DNA of 64,000 nucleotides from CAJXSN01 sp947492235. GTDB taxonomy: Bacteria; Pseudomonadota; Alphaproteobacteria; Sphingomonadales; Sphingomonadaceae. Made by a program: the position numbers and the translations under genes. Positions 9,573 through 18,232 of the stretch are shown here, one piece after another. Below the pieces are notes generated by a model, which saw only the letters and a list, made by a program, of their open reading frames with translations, searched no databases and was not told where the DNA came from. Where the stretch lies: positions 248,001 through 312,000 of the forward strand of contig NZ_CP170453.1 of assembly GCF_042492175.1 (NCBI RefSeq), read 5' to 3'. Numbering within the stretch: the stretch's first letter is position 1; the number at the start of each line of letters is the position of its first letter.

Positions 9573-11093
9573 ATGAGCGCATTTGGACGCAAGAATGGAC
9601 CCGGCGGCGGACGCTCATCCTTCGGTGTTGCCCGCCCGATGAAGGGCGGCGAGGCAGCGGCTCCAGCTGACAAGGCACCCCCACCGGGCGGTGAACAGTT
9701 CCCTCCTCTGCCCGGCGAAGACGCCGCAGAAGCGATGGATGTCGCTGGCGCGCAGCCGAACAAAGACGACGCAATGACCCGCCTTGCGGACCGCGCCAAT
9801 GCGATCCACGAGAAGCAGGAAGTCGGCGGATTCGAAGCCAGCGTCCACAAGATCAAGGAACAGGTGCTTCCCCGCCTGCTCGAACGCGTCGACCCGGAAG
9901 CGGCCTCTACCCTTTCCAAAGAAGAGCTGTCGGAGGAATTCCGCCCGATCATCATGGAAGTGCTGGCCGAACTGAAGGTCACGCTGAACCGCCGCGAGCA
10001 ATTCGCGCTGGAAAAAGTCCTGATCGACGAGCTTCTGGGCTTCGGCCCGCTGGAAGAGCTGCTGAACGACCCCGACGTGTCGGACATCATGGTCAACGGC
10101 CCCGACCAGACCTATATTGAAAAAGGCGGCAAGCTGGTCATCGCACCGATCCGCTTCCGCGACGAGCAGCATCTGTTCCAGATCGCCCAGCGCATCGTGA
10201 ACCAGGTTGGCCGCCGCGTCGACCAGACCACACCGCTGGCCGACGCCCGTCTCAAGGACGGCAGCCGTGTTAACGTCATTGTGCCGCCGCTGTCACTGCG
10301 CGGTACGGCGCTTTCCATTCGTAAGTTCTCCGAGAAGCCGATCACCCTCGACATGCTCAAGGACTTTGGTTCGATGAGCGACAAGATGTGCACCGCGCTC
10401 AAAATCGCAGGCGCCTGCCGGATGAACATCGTGATCTCCGGCGGTACGGGTTCGGGTAAAACCACCATGCTCAACGCCCTGTCGAAAATGATCGACCCGG
10501 GCGAGCGCGTGCTGACAATCGAGGACGCCGCCGAATTGCGCTTGCAGCAGCCTCACTGGCTGCCGCTGGAAACGCGTCCGCCGAACCTTGAAGGCCAGGG
10601 CGCGATTACCATCGGTGACCTCGTGAAGAACGCCCTGCGTATGCGTCCTGACCGCATCATCCTGGGTGAGATTCGCGGCGCGGAATGTTTCGACCTTCTC
10701 GCCGCCATGAACACGGGCCACGATGGTTCGATGTGTACGCTCCACGCCAACAGCCCGCGCGAGTGCCTGGGCCGTATGGAAAACATGATCCTGATGGGCG
10801 ACATCAAGATCCCGAAAGAAGCCATTTCGCGCCAGATCGCTGAATCGGTCGACATTATCGTGCAGGTGAAACGTCTGCGCGACGGTTCGCGCCGCACCAC
10901 CGACATCACCGAAGTGATCGGGATGGAAGGCGACGTGATCGTGACGCAGAATCTGTTCAAGTTCGAATATCTGGACGAGAGCGAAGACGGCAAGATCATC
11001 GGCGAATTCCGCGCCAGCGGCCTGCGCCCCTACACGCTGGAAAAAGCGCGCCAGTTCGGCTTCGATCAGGCGTATCTTGAGGCTTGCCTGTAG
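9573..11093 (+). CDS. cpaF: CpaF/TadA-type secretion ATPase (Flp pilus family)
   Basis: 506 residues. After a low-complexity Gly/Pro-rich start (about 1-60) comes the type II/IV secretion NTPase domain. Walker A GGTGSGKT starts at residue 290. A Walker B-type segment (MRPDRIILGEIRGAE) and a His box (GSMCTLHANSPRECL) follow. Such ATPases power assembly or retraction of Flp/Tad pili. No other cpa/tad gene is within the window, so it is a stand-alone copy here; the rest of the locus must be elsewhere or this is an orphan. The 207 bases upstream hold no other gene. Confidence 0.93.
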   Translation: MSAFGRKNGPGGGRSSFGVARPMKGGEAAAPADKAPPPGGEQFPPLPGEDAAEAMDVAGAQPNKDDAMTRLADRANAIHEKQEVGGFEASVHKIKEQVLPRLLERVDPEAASTLSKEELSEEFRPIIMEVLAELKVTLNRREQFALEKVLIDELLGFGPLEELLNDPDVSDIMVNGPDQTYIEKGGKLVIAPIRFRDEQHLFQIAQRIVNQVGRRVDQTTPLADARLKDGSRVNVIVPPLSLRGTALSIRKFSEKPITLDMLKDFGSMSDKMCTALKIAGACRMNIVISGGTGSGKTTMLNALSKMIDPGERVLTIEDAAELRLQQPHWLPLETRPPNLEGQGAITIGDLVKNALRMRPDRIILGEIRGAECFDLLAAMNTGHDGSMCTLHANSPRECLGRMENMILMGDIKIPKEAISRQIAESVDIIVQVKRLRDGSRRTTDITEVIGMEGDVIVTQNLFKFEYLDESEDGKIIGEFRASGLRPYTLEKARQFGFDQAYLEACL

Positions 11094-11325
11094 GGCAAGC
11101 GACCCTCAAACGCCGGGCGCGGGCCATCCGGCCCGCTTGGCTCCGGCCTAACCGGCCGGCGGGCGGTCGCCCTTTGGGTCCGCTGGTTGCGGACCGAAAC
11201 TGATTACAACTCTAATTGCCTGGAATGGTTCGGGGCCGCCAGGCCCCGCAAGGCCGACTGGCCGCCCGCAGCGACGCGACCTTCAGGTCGCATGAGCGAG
11301 GAGATTGCACCCCGGATGGGGTGCA
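11082..11325. repeat. Run of seven short GC-rich hairpins after cpaF
   Basis: Perfect stems of 6-8 bp with 4-5 base loops occur at 11082-11100, 11119-11136, 11143-11159, 11177-11195, 11231-11248, 11276-11291 and 11306-11325. The first spans the cpaF stop codon, which lies in its loop. Stem sequences differ from one another, so this is a structural rather than a sequence repeat. It fills the gap up to 11358. The last two may act as a terminator, but there is no T-run. Confidence 0.7.
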
Positions 11326-11358
11326 GAAAACAAACATTCCTCCCCTACTGCACCAACT

Positions 11359-11595
11359 TCATCCCCCTTTGAGCAACGCCGGGATCGCCAGCGCCAGCAG
11401 CCCTGCTCCGATCACGGCTGAAAACAGGAAGACGCCGGTCCACGGGACCCAGCCGATCCGGTCGATCCGGACTCGGGCATTGCGCCAGCGCTCGGCCAGC
11501 AATGCCACCACCGCGAGCACCAGAAATGCACCGCCAGCCAGCGCCACCAGCGCCGCGTCGCTGGCAAAAATCAGACCATGGAAGAATTCGAGCAT
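11359..11595 (-). CDS. Small two-helix membrane protein, unknown
   Basis: 78 residues with hydrophobic segments at about 13-35 and 50-74 joined by a short Arg-rich loop (RWRNARVRIDRIGW). I do not recognise a family. It starts 22 bases after the stop of the upstream NAD(P)-binding gene on the same strand, so it is probably the last gene of that operon. There is no strong ribosome site. Hydrophobic pattern and positive-inside loop support a real gene, but confidence is moderate. Confidence 0.6.
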   Translation of the reverse strand: MLEFFHGLIFASDAALVALAGGAFLVLAVVALLAERWRNARVRIDRIGWVPWTGVFLFSAVIGAGLLALAIPALLKGG

Positions 11596-11617
11596 AGCGC
11601 GCTAACCGGCTGGGCTT

Positions 11618-12310
11618 TCACCCTTCCAGAGCCGGCAACAGCTTGGCCGCGCGGTGCAGCCCCTCGTGCTCGTGGACGAACTTGCCCTGCTGCTTGCGCA
11701 TGGCAAGGGCCAGAATTGCCTCGGCCATCAGGCTCGCATGAACGGAGCGGTACTTGGTGTATTTTCCGCGCAGCAACAAATCCATCGCCGGGCTTGCCAT
11801 GCGTCCCAGCCCCTCCAGCGGGCGCAGATCGGCGGTGCGGGTGCCGCGCAGCAGGCCGGGCCGCAGGATGTCCAGCCGCTTGAAACCGGCTTTCATCAAC
11901 GCCTTTTCGGCCTCGCCCTTGGTCTTGAGATAGAAATTGTCCGAATGCGGATCAGCTCCGACCGAACTGACCGAAATCATCCGCTCCACGCCCGCTTCAT
12001 GCGCCATGCGCGCCGTATCGACCACCAGATCGTAATCCACGGCGCGAAACGCGTCCTTGTCGCCGCCCACTTTGCGAATGGTGGTGCCCAGCGCGCTCAC
12101 CAGCACTTCGGGCCGCAAATCCTGCAAGACATCGCCCCAATTGGCCGGATCGGCGACAAACATCTCCATCCGCGCACCCTTGGGGATGGGGGCTTCGCGC
12201 CGGGAAAGCGCCACCAGTCGCACATCCTCGCGCCCGACGCAGGCCTCCATGACCGCGCGCCCGACAAGCCCCGTGGCACCCACCAGAGCAATCCGCGTAA
12301 CCTCAGACAT
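11618..12310 (-). CDS. NAD(P)H-binding (atypical SDR) protein
   Basis: 230 residues from the ATG at 12310 ([17 protein letters not shown]). The GATGLVG motif at residues 10-16 is the Rossmann dinucleotide site of NmrA/TIP30-like atypical short-chain dehydrogenases. A central SSVGA stretch (about 107-111) is typical of this group. The reaction is unknown. Its ATG overlaps the dGTPase stop codon (ATGTCTGA), a sign of coupled translation. The open frame continues further upstream, but that part lies inside the dGTPase gene and is not likely translated. Confidence 0.85.
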   Translation of the reverse strand: MSEVTRIALVGATGLVGRAVMEACVGREDVRLVALSRREAPIPKGARMEMFVADPANWGDVLQDLRPEVLVSALGTTIRKVGGDKDAFRAVDYDLVVDTARMAHEAGVERMISVSSVGADPHSDNFYLKTKGEAEKALMKAGFKRLDILRPGLLRGTRTADLRPLEGLGRMASPAMDLLLRGKYTKYRSVHASLMAEAILALAMRKQQGKFVHEHEGLHRAAKLLPALEG

Positions 12311-13463
12311 TGCTGAGGCCCTCCGGCACTGTGCCGTAGATCTTTGCGTGCTGCGCCATGGCATAACTATCGGTCATCCCGGCGATATAGTCCACTATAT
12401 GGCGGCTGCGCTCCGGCTCCTGCGCCGGCAGCTGAGCGGCCCAGCGCCCGCCCATCAGATCAGGCTCCTGCTCGTAGGCAGCGTAGAGTTTCGCAACGAC
12501 GCTTTGCGCGCGGCCCGCCGTCTGTGTCTGATCGGAATGCAGATACAGCCGGTCATACATGAAGGTTTTGAGACGCCGCTCGCGCTCGAACATCGTGTCG
12601 GAAAAACCCGCCACAGGTCCCTGATAAGAAGCGACCTCCTCGCGCGAGGAAATCCCCTTCATCCGCTCCCGCGCGGTGGAAATCACATCGTTGACCATCA
12701 CCCCGATCTGGTCGCGCACCAATTCGCGCAGCCGCGTTTCCTGCCGCGCATCGGGGTAGCGCAGCTCGATCGCGCGCCACAAATCGGCGACGAAATCGAG
12801 CTCCAGCAAATCGTCCAGTTTGAGAAAGCCTGCCCGCAGACCGTCATCGATATCGTGATTGTCGTAGGCGATATCGTCGGCCACCGCCGCCACTTGCGCT
12901 TCCAGACTGGGCCATGCCGCCAGATCCAGCGGATAGTCGCGGTCCAGCTCCGCCAGTGCCCAATGCGGCGCGGTCACCGGCCCGTTGTGCTTGGCCAGCC
13001 CCTCCAGCATTTCCCAGCTGAGATTGAGGCCGACATGGGTGCAATAGGGGCTTTCCAGCCGCATCAACGTGCGCAGGGTCTGGGCGTTGTGATCGAAGCC
13101 GCCATGACGCTGGAGCGCATCGTCCAGCGCCTTCTCTCCCGCATGGCCAAACGGCGGGTGGCCGATATCGTGCGCCAGACACAGCGCCTCGGTCAGATCC
13201 TCGTCCAGACCCAGTGCGCGGGCAATCGTCCGCCCGATCTGCGCGACTTCCAGACTGTGCGTCAGACGGGTGCGATAATGGTCGCCATCGGGGGCGACAA
13301 AGACCTGCGTCTTCCCGCGCAAGCGGCGGAAGGCGATGGAGTGGATGATGCGGTCGCGGTCGCGCTGGAATGCGCTGCGCGGCCCGCGCGTTTCCTCGCC
13401 TCCGGCGGAGAACTCACGCCCACGAGAGCGCAGCGGATCGGCAGCAAGGCGGGAGCGCGACAT
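12303..13463 (-). CDS. dgt: Deoxyguanosinetriphosphate triphosphohydrolase-like HD protein
   Basis: 386 residues from the ATG at 13463. HD-domain metal ligands are visible: [15 protein letters not shown] (about residue 70) and [12 protein letters not shown] (about 110). The N-terminal [15 protein letters not shown] segment and C-terminal [11 protein letters not shown] are typical of the dGTPase-like type 2 family. It hydrolyses dNTP to deoxynucleoside plus triphosphate and so controls nucleotide pools. The frame stays open upstream to about 13961, but conservation begins at this ATG. It is translationally coupled to the downstream NAD(P)-binding gene. Confidence 0.93.
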   Translation of the reverse strand: MSRSRLAADPLRSRGREFSAGGEETRGPRSAFQRDRDRIIHSIAFRRLRGKTQVFVAPDGDHYRTRLTHSLEVAQIGRTIARALGLDEDLTEALCLAHDIGHPPFGHAGEKALDDALQRHGGFDHNAQTLRTLMRLESPYCTHVGLNLSWEMLEGLAKHNGPVTAPHWALAELDRDYPLDLAAWPSLEAQVAAVADDIAYDNHDIDDGLRAGFLKLDDLLELDFVADLWRAIELRYPDARQETRLRELVRDQIGVMVNDVISTARERMKGISSREEVASYQGPVAGFSDTMFERERRLKTFMYDRLYLHSDQTQTAGRAQSVVAKLYAAYEQEPDLMGGRWAAQLPAQEPERSRHIVDYIAGMTDSYAMAQHAKIYGTVPEGLSNV

Positions 13464-13573
13464 TGCCTGTGCGGATAGGCGCAGCCTTGCCCCGCGACAA
13501 CGGGAACAATCGGGCAACACCGCGACAAGTCCGACAAGGCGGCGTGGGTGTGTGCCAGTCTGTGCAGTGCGGC

Positions 13574-14278
13574 CTAGGCTTCGGTGTCGCCCATGATCCA
13601 ATCCACCGCCGCGTCGCAATGAATGCGCGCGGAATCGAAAATCGGCAGAACATTGGCGTCGACGTCGATGACCATGTCCAGCTCCGTGCAGGCGGAGATC
13701 ACCGCCTTGGCGCCGGTCTGTTCCATCCGGGTGATCATCGTCTTGAAGAACCGCTGGGAGGACCGTGTGCCCTCGCCGGCCATCAATTCTTCGTAAATAA
13801 TCCGGTTCACTTCGCCGACCTGTGCCATGTCCGGCGGCATCAGATCGATCCCGTGGGCGACCAGTCGCCGGCGATAGAAGCTTTCGGTCATCACATTGCG
13901 CGTACCGATCAGGGCGGCCGCTTCGGTCGCGCCTTCCTTCGCCATTTTCGCGCCGACGCAATCGGCGATATGCAGCACATCGATATTGATCGCTTCATTT
14001 ACGCGGTCATACAGCCGGTGCATCGAGTTGGCGCAGATCATCAGCGCGCCGGCCCCGGCGTCCTCCATCCGTTTGGCGCTTTCGACCAGCACATCGCCCG
14101 CGCGGTCCCAATCGGCTTCATCGTCGAGCCCGAAGAGCGGGCGGAAATCCAGGCTTTCGATCAGCAGCGGAGCACTCGCCATCGGCTCCGCCCGCCGCTG
14201 AACGCCGCGATTGATCCAGCGATAATACATTCCGGTGGAGACCCAGCTCATCCCCCCGATCATGCCCAATTTACGCAA
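13574..14278 (-). CDS. Aspartate/glutamate racemase family protein
   Basis: 234 residues beginning [15 protein letters not shown]. The two catalytic cysteines of PLP-independent amino acid racemases are present: Cys82 in ICANSMH and Cys197 in SACTEL. The length and motifs match the YgeA-like group, which racemises aspartate, glutamate or broader substrates; the true substrate cannot be told from sequence. It is followed by dgt on the same strand after 110 bases. Confidence 0.9.
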   Translation of the reverse strand: MRKLGMIGGMSWVSTGMYYRWINRGVQRRAEPMASAPLLIESLDFRPLFGLDDEADWDRAGDVLVESAKRMEDAGAGALMICANSMHRLYDRVNEAINIDVLHIADCVGAKMAKEGATEAAALIGTRNVMTESFYRRRLVAHGIDLMPPDMAQVGEVNRIIYEELMAGEGTRSSQRFFKTMITRMEQTGAKAVISACTELDMVIDVDANVLPIFDSARIHCDAAVDWIMGDTEA

Positions 14279-14353
14279 TGCACAACGCTCCTGATATCCC
14301 CTGCAAGGGCCTGATCGGCGCGCAGGGTTGAAGCGGCAGTGCTTGCCCTATCG

Positions 14354-15337
14354 CTAGGGAGTGTCAACCGCCTCGGTGGCAGGCTCCACCACCGCATCCT
14401 CGATCCAGCCGCGCAAATCGGCTGCCGAGCGTTCGGGAATTTCCTCCATCGGCACATGGGCCACGTCTGGATAACGGATCGCGCGGTCGTTCGGCAGATG
14501 CTCCTCATACCAGTCGGCGCCGCTTGGCGGAGTGACCTTGTCCTCATCCCCCCACATCACCAGCGCGGGCATGGTCAGCGCGGCAATATCGCCGGTGTCG
14601 AACGGCCCGCCGCGCGGCGTATTGCTGCGGTCCAGCACGGCCTGACGGTTACCGGGATAGCGCAGCAATTCCCAATACCGGTCGACCTTCTCTTCGGTAA
14701 TCACAGCTGGATCAGCCACCGCCCCTTTATAACTGGACTTGACCAGACTGCGCGGGGTGATGGAGGTCATCAGGTTGTGCACCACAGGCATTGAGGCTAG
14801 AATTGCGCCCAGATACAATTGCCCCTCGCCCTCGATACGCGGCGCACCGCTGGCGTTGAGCAGAGCGAGGCCGCTGACCCGCTCGGGATGCGCGATGGCG
14901 TAGGATGTCGCCATCCAGCCGCCCATGGAATTGCCCGCGATCACGAAGGTGTCGAGCCCAAGATGATCGGCAATCGCATCGATATCCGCGACATAGCGCG
15001 CCTTGGTATATTCACCATCGGCGGCAGGTCCGGTCAGCCCGTGGCCAGCAGTATCGAAGCGGACCACGCGGAAATTGTCCTTCAGCTGGTCGGTCCACAC
15101 ATCCCATGTATGCAGGCTGCTATTGGCCCCGTGGATCAGCATTACGACCGGCGCATCGCGCGGGCCTTCATCGCGCAAATGGAATGTCTGCCCGCCGCGC
15201 AGCTCGACAAATTGGGAAGCCTCGCTCCCGTATTTCGCACGCATCTCGGCCGCGTCGGTATCCGGCGTGCGGAATACCAGAAACAGCACACCGAGCAGGA
15301 CAGCCAGAACGGCCAGAACCTTCAGAAATCTCTTCAT
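14354..15337 (-). CDS. Alpha/beta hydrolase, membrane-anchored
   Basis: 327 residues. One N-terminal membrane segment (about 5-23) anchors the enzyme facing the periplasm. The hydrolase core shows the oxyanion motif HGANSS (69 onward) and the nucleophile elbow GNSMGG with Ser137. Catalytic Asp is likely in MWGDEDKVTP and His in YPDVAHVPMEE. It resembles small-ester or epoxide-type hydrolases; the substrate is unknown. It sits 24 bases after the diheme cytochrome gene and is probably in the same operon. Confidence 0.9.
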   Translation of the reverse strand: MKRFLKVLAVLAVLLGVLFLVFRTPDTDAAEMRAKYGSEASQFVELRGGQTFHLRDEGPRDAPVVMLIHGANSSLHTWDVWTDQLKDNFRVVRFDTAGHGLTGPAADGEYTKARYVADIDAIADHLGLDTFVIAGNSMGGWMATSYAIAHPERVSGLALLNASGAPRIEGEGQLYLGAILASMPVVHNLMTSITPRSLVKSSYKGAVADPAVITEEKVDRYWELLRYPGNRQAVLDRSNTPRGGPFDTGDIAALTMPALVMWGDEDKVTPPSGADWYEEHLPNDRAIRYPDVAHVPMEEIPERSAADLRGWIEDAVVEPATEAVDTP

Positions 15338-15361
15338 GGCGATTGCCCCTGTTGGCGTGCG

Positions 15362-16393
15362 TTACTGCCCCAGTTCCACGATCCAGCGCTCGACCGCTGC
15401 AACGCCTTCCGGATCGATCGTCGCTCGGCCCAGTTCGGGCATCGCAACGCCGGGTTCCGCGCTCTTCATCCGGTGAAGCAGGATCGACTGGTCCGGCTGC
15501 CCCGGTACCACGTCGAAATCCAGTCCACCAGAGCCGCGTCCTGCGGCTACGGGCCGCTTCATGATGCCCAGCTTCATCGGGTCGCCCTGCTCCCACCGCA
15601 GGTCCAGCCCGCTGTTCGATGCGGTGGCCCCGGGCCGGTGACAATGCGCGCAGTTCACATCCAGATAGGCCCGCGCCGCCGCCTCGGCCTCTGCAGAATC
15701 GCCCGCGCCCCATTGCGGCATGGTGCCGGCATTGGCGGGCACAAAGTCCAGCCGTCCATGCGCCACCTGCCGGGCCAGCCAGTCATGCGACAAATTGCGC
15801 GCCTTGGGGCCGATGGGCACCACCGCACCCTCCACCCCGTGGCATTCCTTGCACTGGTTCTTGTTCGGAATGCGGTAGCTGATCGCCTCCCCCGCAGGGG
15901 TCGTCAGGTCCAGCCTACCGCCTGCCAGCGCGAGCTTTGCATCGGTCTGCTCCGCGTTCCAGCGATAGGGCAACGCCAGCCAGCCATCGGCGCGGTGGAG
16001 CAGGACGCGGGTTTCGATCAGCCGCCGGTCCTCCCCCTCACCAAAAGCGAATGTCTTGATCAGCGCGCTGCCAACCGGGAAAGCCAGCACCTCGTTCTCG
16101 TCGCCCGCGACTGCCGATGCTCCGCCGGGAATATAGACGAACCGCAATTTGTCTGCGCCGTCCGAGAACAGCGGCGTATTGAGCTGATAGGGGACCACGC
16201 CCGGCACTGGAACCTGCCCCGCAGCATCGCTGAAGAAACCGAATTCGGACAAGGCACGCGGGAATTTCTGTGTCGCAACAGCAATATCGCTGACCTGCAA
16301 TGGCTCGGCATCCTTGGCTGCAATCACACCCGACAGCGTGACCGCCGACAGCGCAAGCGCCGCTGCCCCCAAAAGGCCCGCATTCCGCATCAT
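15362..16393 (-). CDS. Exported diheme c-type cytochrome-like protein (HNE_0200/SO2930 family)
   Basis: 343 residues from the ATG at 16393. Signal sequence about 1-26. There are two haem c sites, CKECH (181-185) and CAHCH (248-252). The first is embedded in a conserved RIPNKNQCKECHG context. The ATG overlaps the stop of the upstream beta-helix gene (ATGA). From memory, this family (TIGR03806) recurs as a two-gene pair with the beta-helix family (TIGR03805), and both are exported. A redox role is inferred from the haem sites; the partner and substrate are unknown. Confidence 0.85.
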   Translation of the reverse strand: MMRNAGLLGAAALALSAVTLSGVIAAKDAEPLQVSDIAVATQKFPRALSEFGFFSDAAGQVPVPGVVPYQLNTPLFSDGADKLRFVYIPGGASAVAGDENEVLAFPVGSALIKTFAFGEGEDRRLIETRVLLHRADGWLALPYRWNAEQTDAKLALAGGRLDLTTPAGEAISYRIPNKNQCKECHGVEGAVVPIGPKARNLSHDWLARQVAHGRLDFVPANAGTMPQWGAGDSAEAEAAARAYLDVNCAHCHRPGATASNSGLDLRWEQGDPMKLGIMKRPVAAGRGSGGLDFDVVPGQPDQSILLHRMKSAEPGVAMPELGRATIDPEGVAAVERWIVELGQ

Positions 16394-17595
16394 CCCGCGA
16401 TCCGCGCCGCCAGTTCGGCAGGGGCTCCGGTGACCTGATCGAGAATCAGCGAAGCGGGCGTATCGACCACCATCGGTCCGGGCTGCGCATTGGCCACACC
16501 CTGCCCCTGCACCGGCAGATTGAGCGACCACCCGCGTGTGCCTTCGACAGCGAACAGAGCGGGCGTCCCCTCTTTCGCCAAACCGTCCCACAGCACATCC
16601 GGAAGCGATCCGCCAAAAGCGGCCAGCAGCATTTCTGCGCCGGGCAGATACGGGTCCTTCCCGCCCCCGGTGTAGAGATTCTCCCCGATCAGCACATTGC
16701 GCGGATAGGGATCGTATCGGGCATCGGTGAAGGTTTGCGAATAGGCAATCACCATCACCTGCGCGGTGTCGTTTTCCGCGATCAGATTGTTTTCGACCAG
16801 CACATTGTCATTGGCCATCACCATCACGCCGGTGCCTTTAGGAATGCCGGCCACGATATTGCCTGCGGGCGCGAAATTCGGGGTGTTGTTGGTGGTCACC
16901 AGATTTTTGCGGACAATCACATCGCCGCCGCCCATCACCGGCAGATCGGGCAAGTCGAACACCAGAATGCCGCCGGTATTGTGCAGCGTCATGTTGTTCT
17001 CGACGATCGCGTTCCGGCTGTTCTCGATCTCGATCCCGGCAACATTGTATTGCGCGATCGAATTGCGGACGGTGATGTCCTTGCTCTGGCCGACATACAC
17101 GCCTGCATCGGACGCGCCGGAGACAACGACACTATCTATCAGCACGCCGGTCCCCTCCACCGGATAGACGCCGTAGGCACCATTGGTGGGTTTGGGGCCT
17201 TCGGTCCATGTCACACGCAGGCGGTAGAACACGATATTGTCGGCGGCCTTGGATTTGATCCCGTCGCCCTTCGGGTTCTCGACCGCGAAATCGCGCAGGG
17301 TCACATCGTCGCTGGTGATCAGGAAGCCTTCGCCGGCCCCTGCCTGTGTGGTGAAATCGAGGATGGTGGCATCCATCCCCACCCCGCGCACGGTCACATC
17401 GTCCACGTCCAGACTGATTCCGTCGGTCAAAACAAAGCGGCCCGCGCCAAGCACGATTTCATCGCCCGGCTCGGCAAGGATCAGCGCTTCCTGCAGCCGC
17501 TCCTGCGCGCCCTCGCCCGGCTCGACCTCGTATATCTCCGCCCAGGCCGGCGTGGCAAAAACCAGCGCAGATGCGCCCAGCAACAGCTTCGTCAT
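16390..17595 (-). CDS. Exported parallel beta-helix repeat protein, partner of the diheme cytochrome
   Basis: 401 residues from the ATG at 17595, with GGAGG 9 bases upstream and a signal peptide ending PAWA-E at residue 19-20. The body is a right-handed beta-helix with NosD-like turns rich in Val/Ile and Asn (VRNSIAQYNVAGIEIENS, IVENNMTLHNTGGI, VLVENNLIAEN). Such folds bind or cleave polysaccharides or act as scaffolds. The frame is open further upstream, but that part lies in a repeat element. The tight pairing with the diheme gene suggests one exported unit. Confidence 0.87.
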   Translation of the reverse strand: MTKLLLGASALVFATPAWAEIYEVEPGEGAQERLQEALILAEPGDEIVLGAGRFVLTDGISLDVDDVTVRGVGMDATILDFTTQAGAGEGFLITSDDVTLRDFAVENPKGDGIKSKAADNIVFYRLRVTWTEGPKPTNGAYGVYPVEGTGVLIDSVVVSGASDAGVYVGQSKDITVRNSIAQYNVAGIEIENSRNAIVENNMTLHNTGGILVFDLPDLPVMGGGDVIVRKNLVTTNNTPNFAPAGNIVAGIPKGTGVMVMANDNVLVENNLIAENDTAQVMVIAYSQTFTDARYDPYPRNVLIGENLYTGGGKDPYLPGAEMLLAAFGGSLPDVLWDGLAKEGTPALFAVEGTRGWSLNLPVQGQGVANAQPGPMVVDTPASLILDQVTGAPAELAARIAG

Positions 17596-17663
17596 AAATC
17601 CCATCCTCCCTGCGATGCATACAGCCTGTGGAGGCCGCTTTTGCAAGAGCGGCGCTGGAATTG

Positions 17664-17890
17664 CGCTCGCCGAGGCGCGGAGGGCTTCAAACAAGGAGGC
17701 GCTCACAGAGGCACAGAGCCACAGAGAGAGTCCTCTTGCGGCGAAGCCGCTTTCAGACTGTGCGGTGGCCAGCGCCGCGAGGTTGGCCATTCGATAGCGG
17801 CTTTGCCGCAGGCACCACCCCTCCGTGCCTCTGTGCCTCTGTGAGCGCCGATCTTCTTCAGGCTTCAGCGCCTCAGCGAGCGAAAAACTA
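17664..17890. repeat. CTCTGTG inverted-repeat element, copy A
   Basis: An imperfect palindrome of about 220 bp. Inner arms of 21 bp match perfectly: GGCGCTCACAGAGGCACAGA begins at 17698 and its complement ends at 17849. Outer arms CGCTCGC(C/T)GAGGCGC lie at 17664 and near 17882. Two GCGGC-N3-GCCGC hairpins sit inside, one on each side of the centre. The right end runs into CTA at 17888-17890, the stop codon of the adjacent minus-strand lipoprotein gene. Copy B is at 36187-36384. Confidence 0.85.
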
Positions 17891-18232
17891 CCGAGAAGAA
17901 CCCACCAGCCCCGTGGCACACAGCGCGGCAGAGCTTCCGGTGACCGCGAGCACCTCCGTATCCCCCACACGCTCCAGCCGCCGCAGCAGGTCGCGAACGC
18001 CGCTGGGGCGTTTGCTTTCACCGGCCTGCGGGGCCAGCCCTTCCAGCTTGCGCAATTGTTCGATTGTCAGGCGGTCCACCATCCTCCCGGCCATGCATTC
18101 AGCATTGCTTTGCGAGACGCCGTTTTTGACGAGCGCGCTCTCCACCCGGCTTTCCACCACCCGGTCGATACAGCCTGTCAGGACCAGCGCTGCGCCCAAC
18201 ACGGTGGGCAGCGCCAGCAGGGCGCGGGTCAA
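17888..18232 (-). CDS. Small lipoprotein, unknown, at the end of the pnt operon
   Basis: 114 residues. A TTG start at 18232 overlaps the pntB stop (TTGA) and gives a 20-residue lipoprotein signal ending LVLTGC (Cys21). The rest is polar, with two further cysteines (Cys46, Cys104). I do not recognise a family. The TAG stop coincides with the end of the CTCTGTG repeat element, so the last residues could have been set by insertion of that element. Position suggests co-transcription with pntB. Confidence 0.7.
   Translation of the reverse strand: MTRALLALPTVLGAALVLTGCIDRVVESRVESALVKNGVSQSNAECMAGRMVDRLTIEQLRKLEGLAPQAGESKRPSGVRDLLRRLERVGDTEVLAVTGSSAALCATGLVGSSR

Noticed and set aside
11082..11325. 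The hairpin run as a CRISPR array
   Set aside because: Stems differ in sequence and spacing varies from 6 to 35 bases; there are no identical repeats and no cas genes.
12310..12364. A longer N-terminus for the NAD(P)-binding protein
   Set aside because: The open frame upstream lies in the dGTPase coding end and adds Arg/Ser-rich sequence; GATGLVG begins right after the ATG at 12310.
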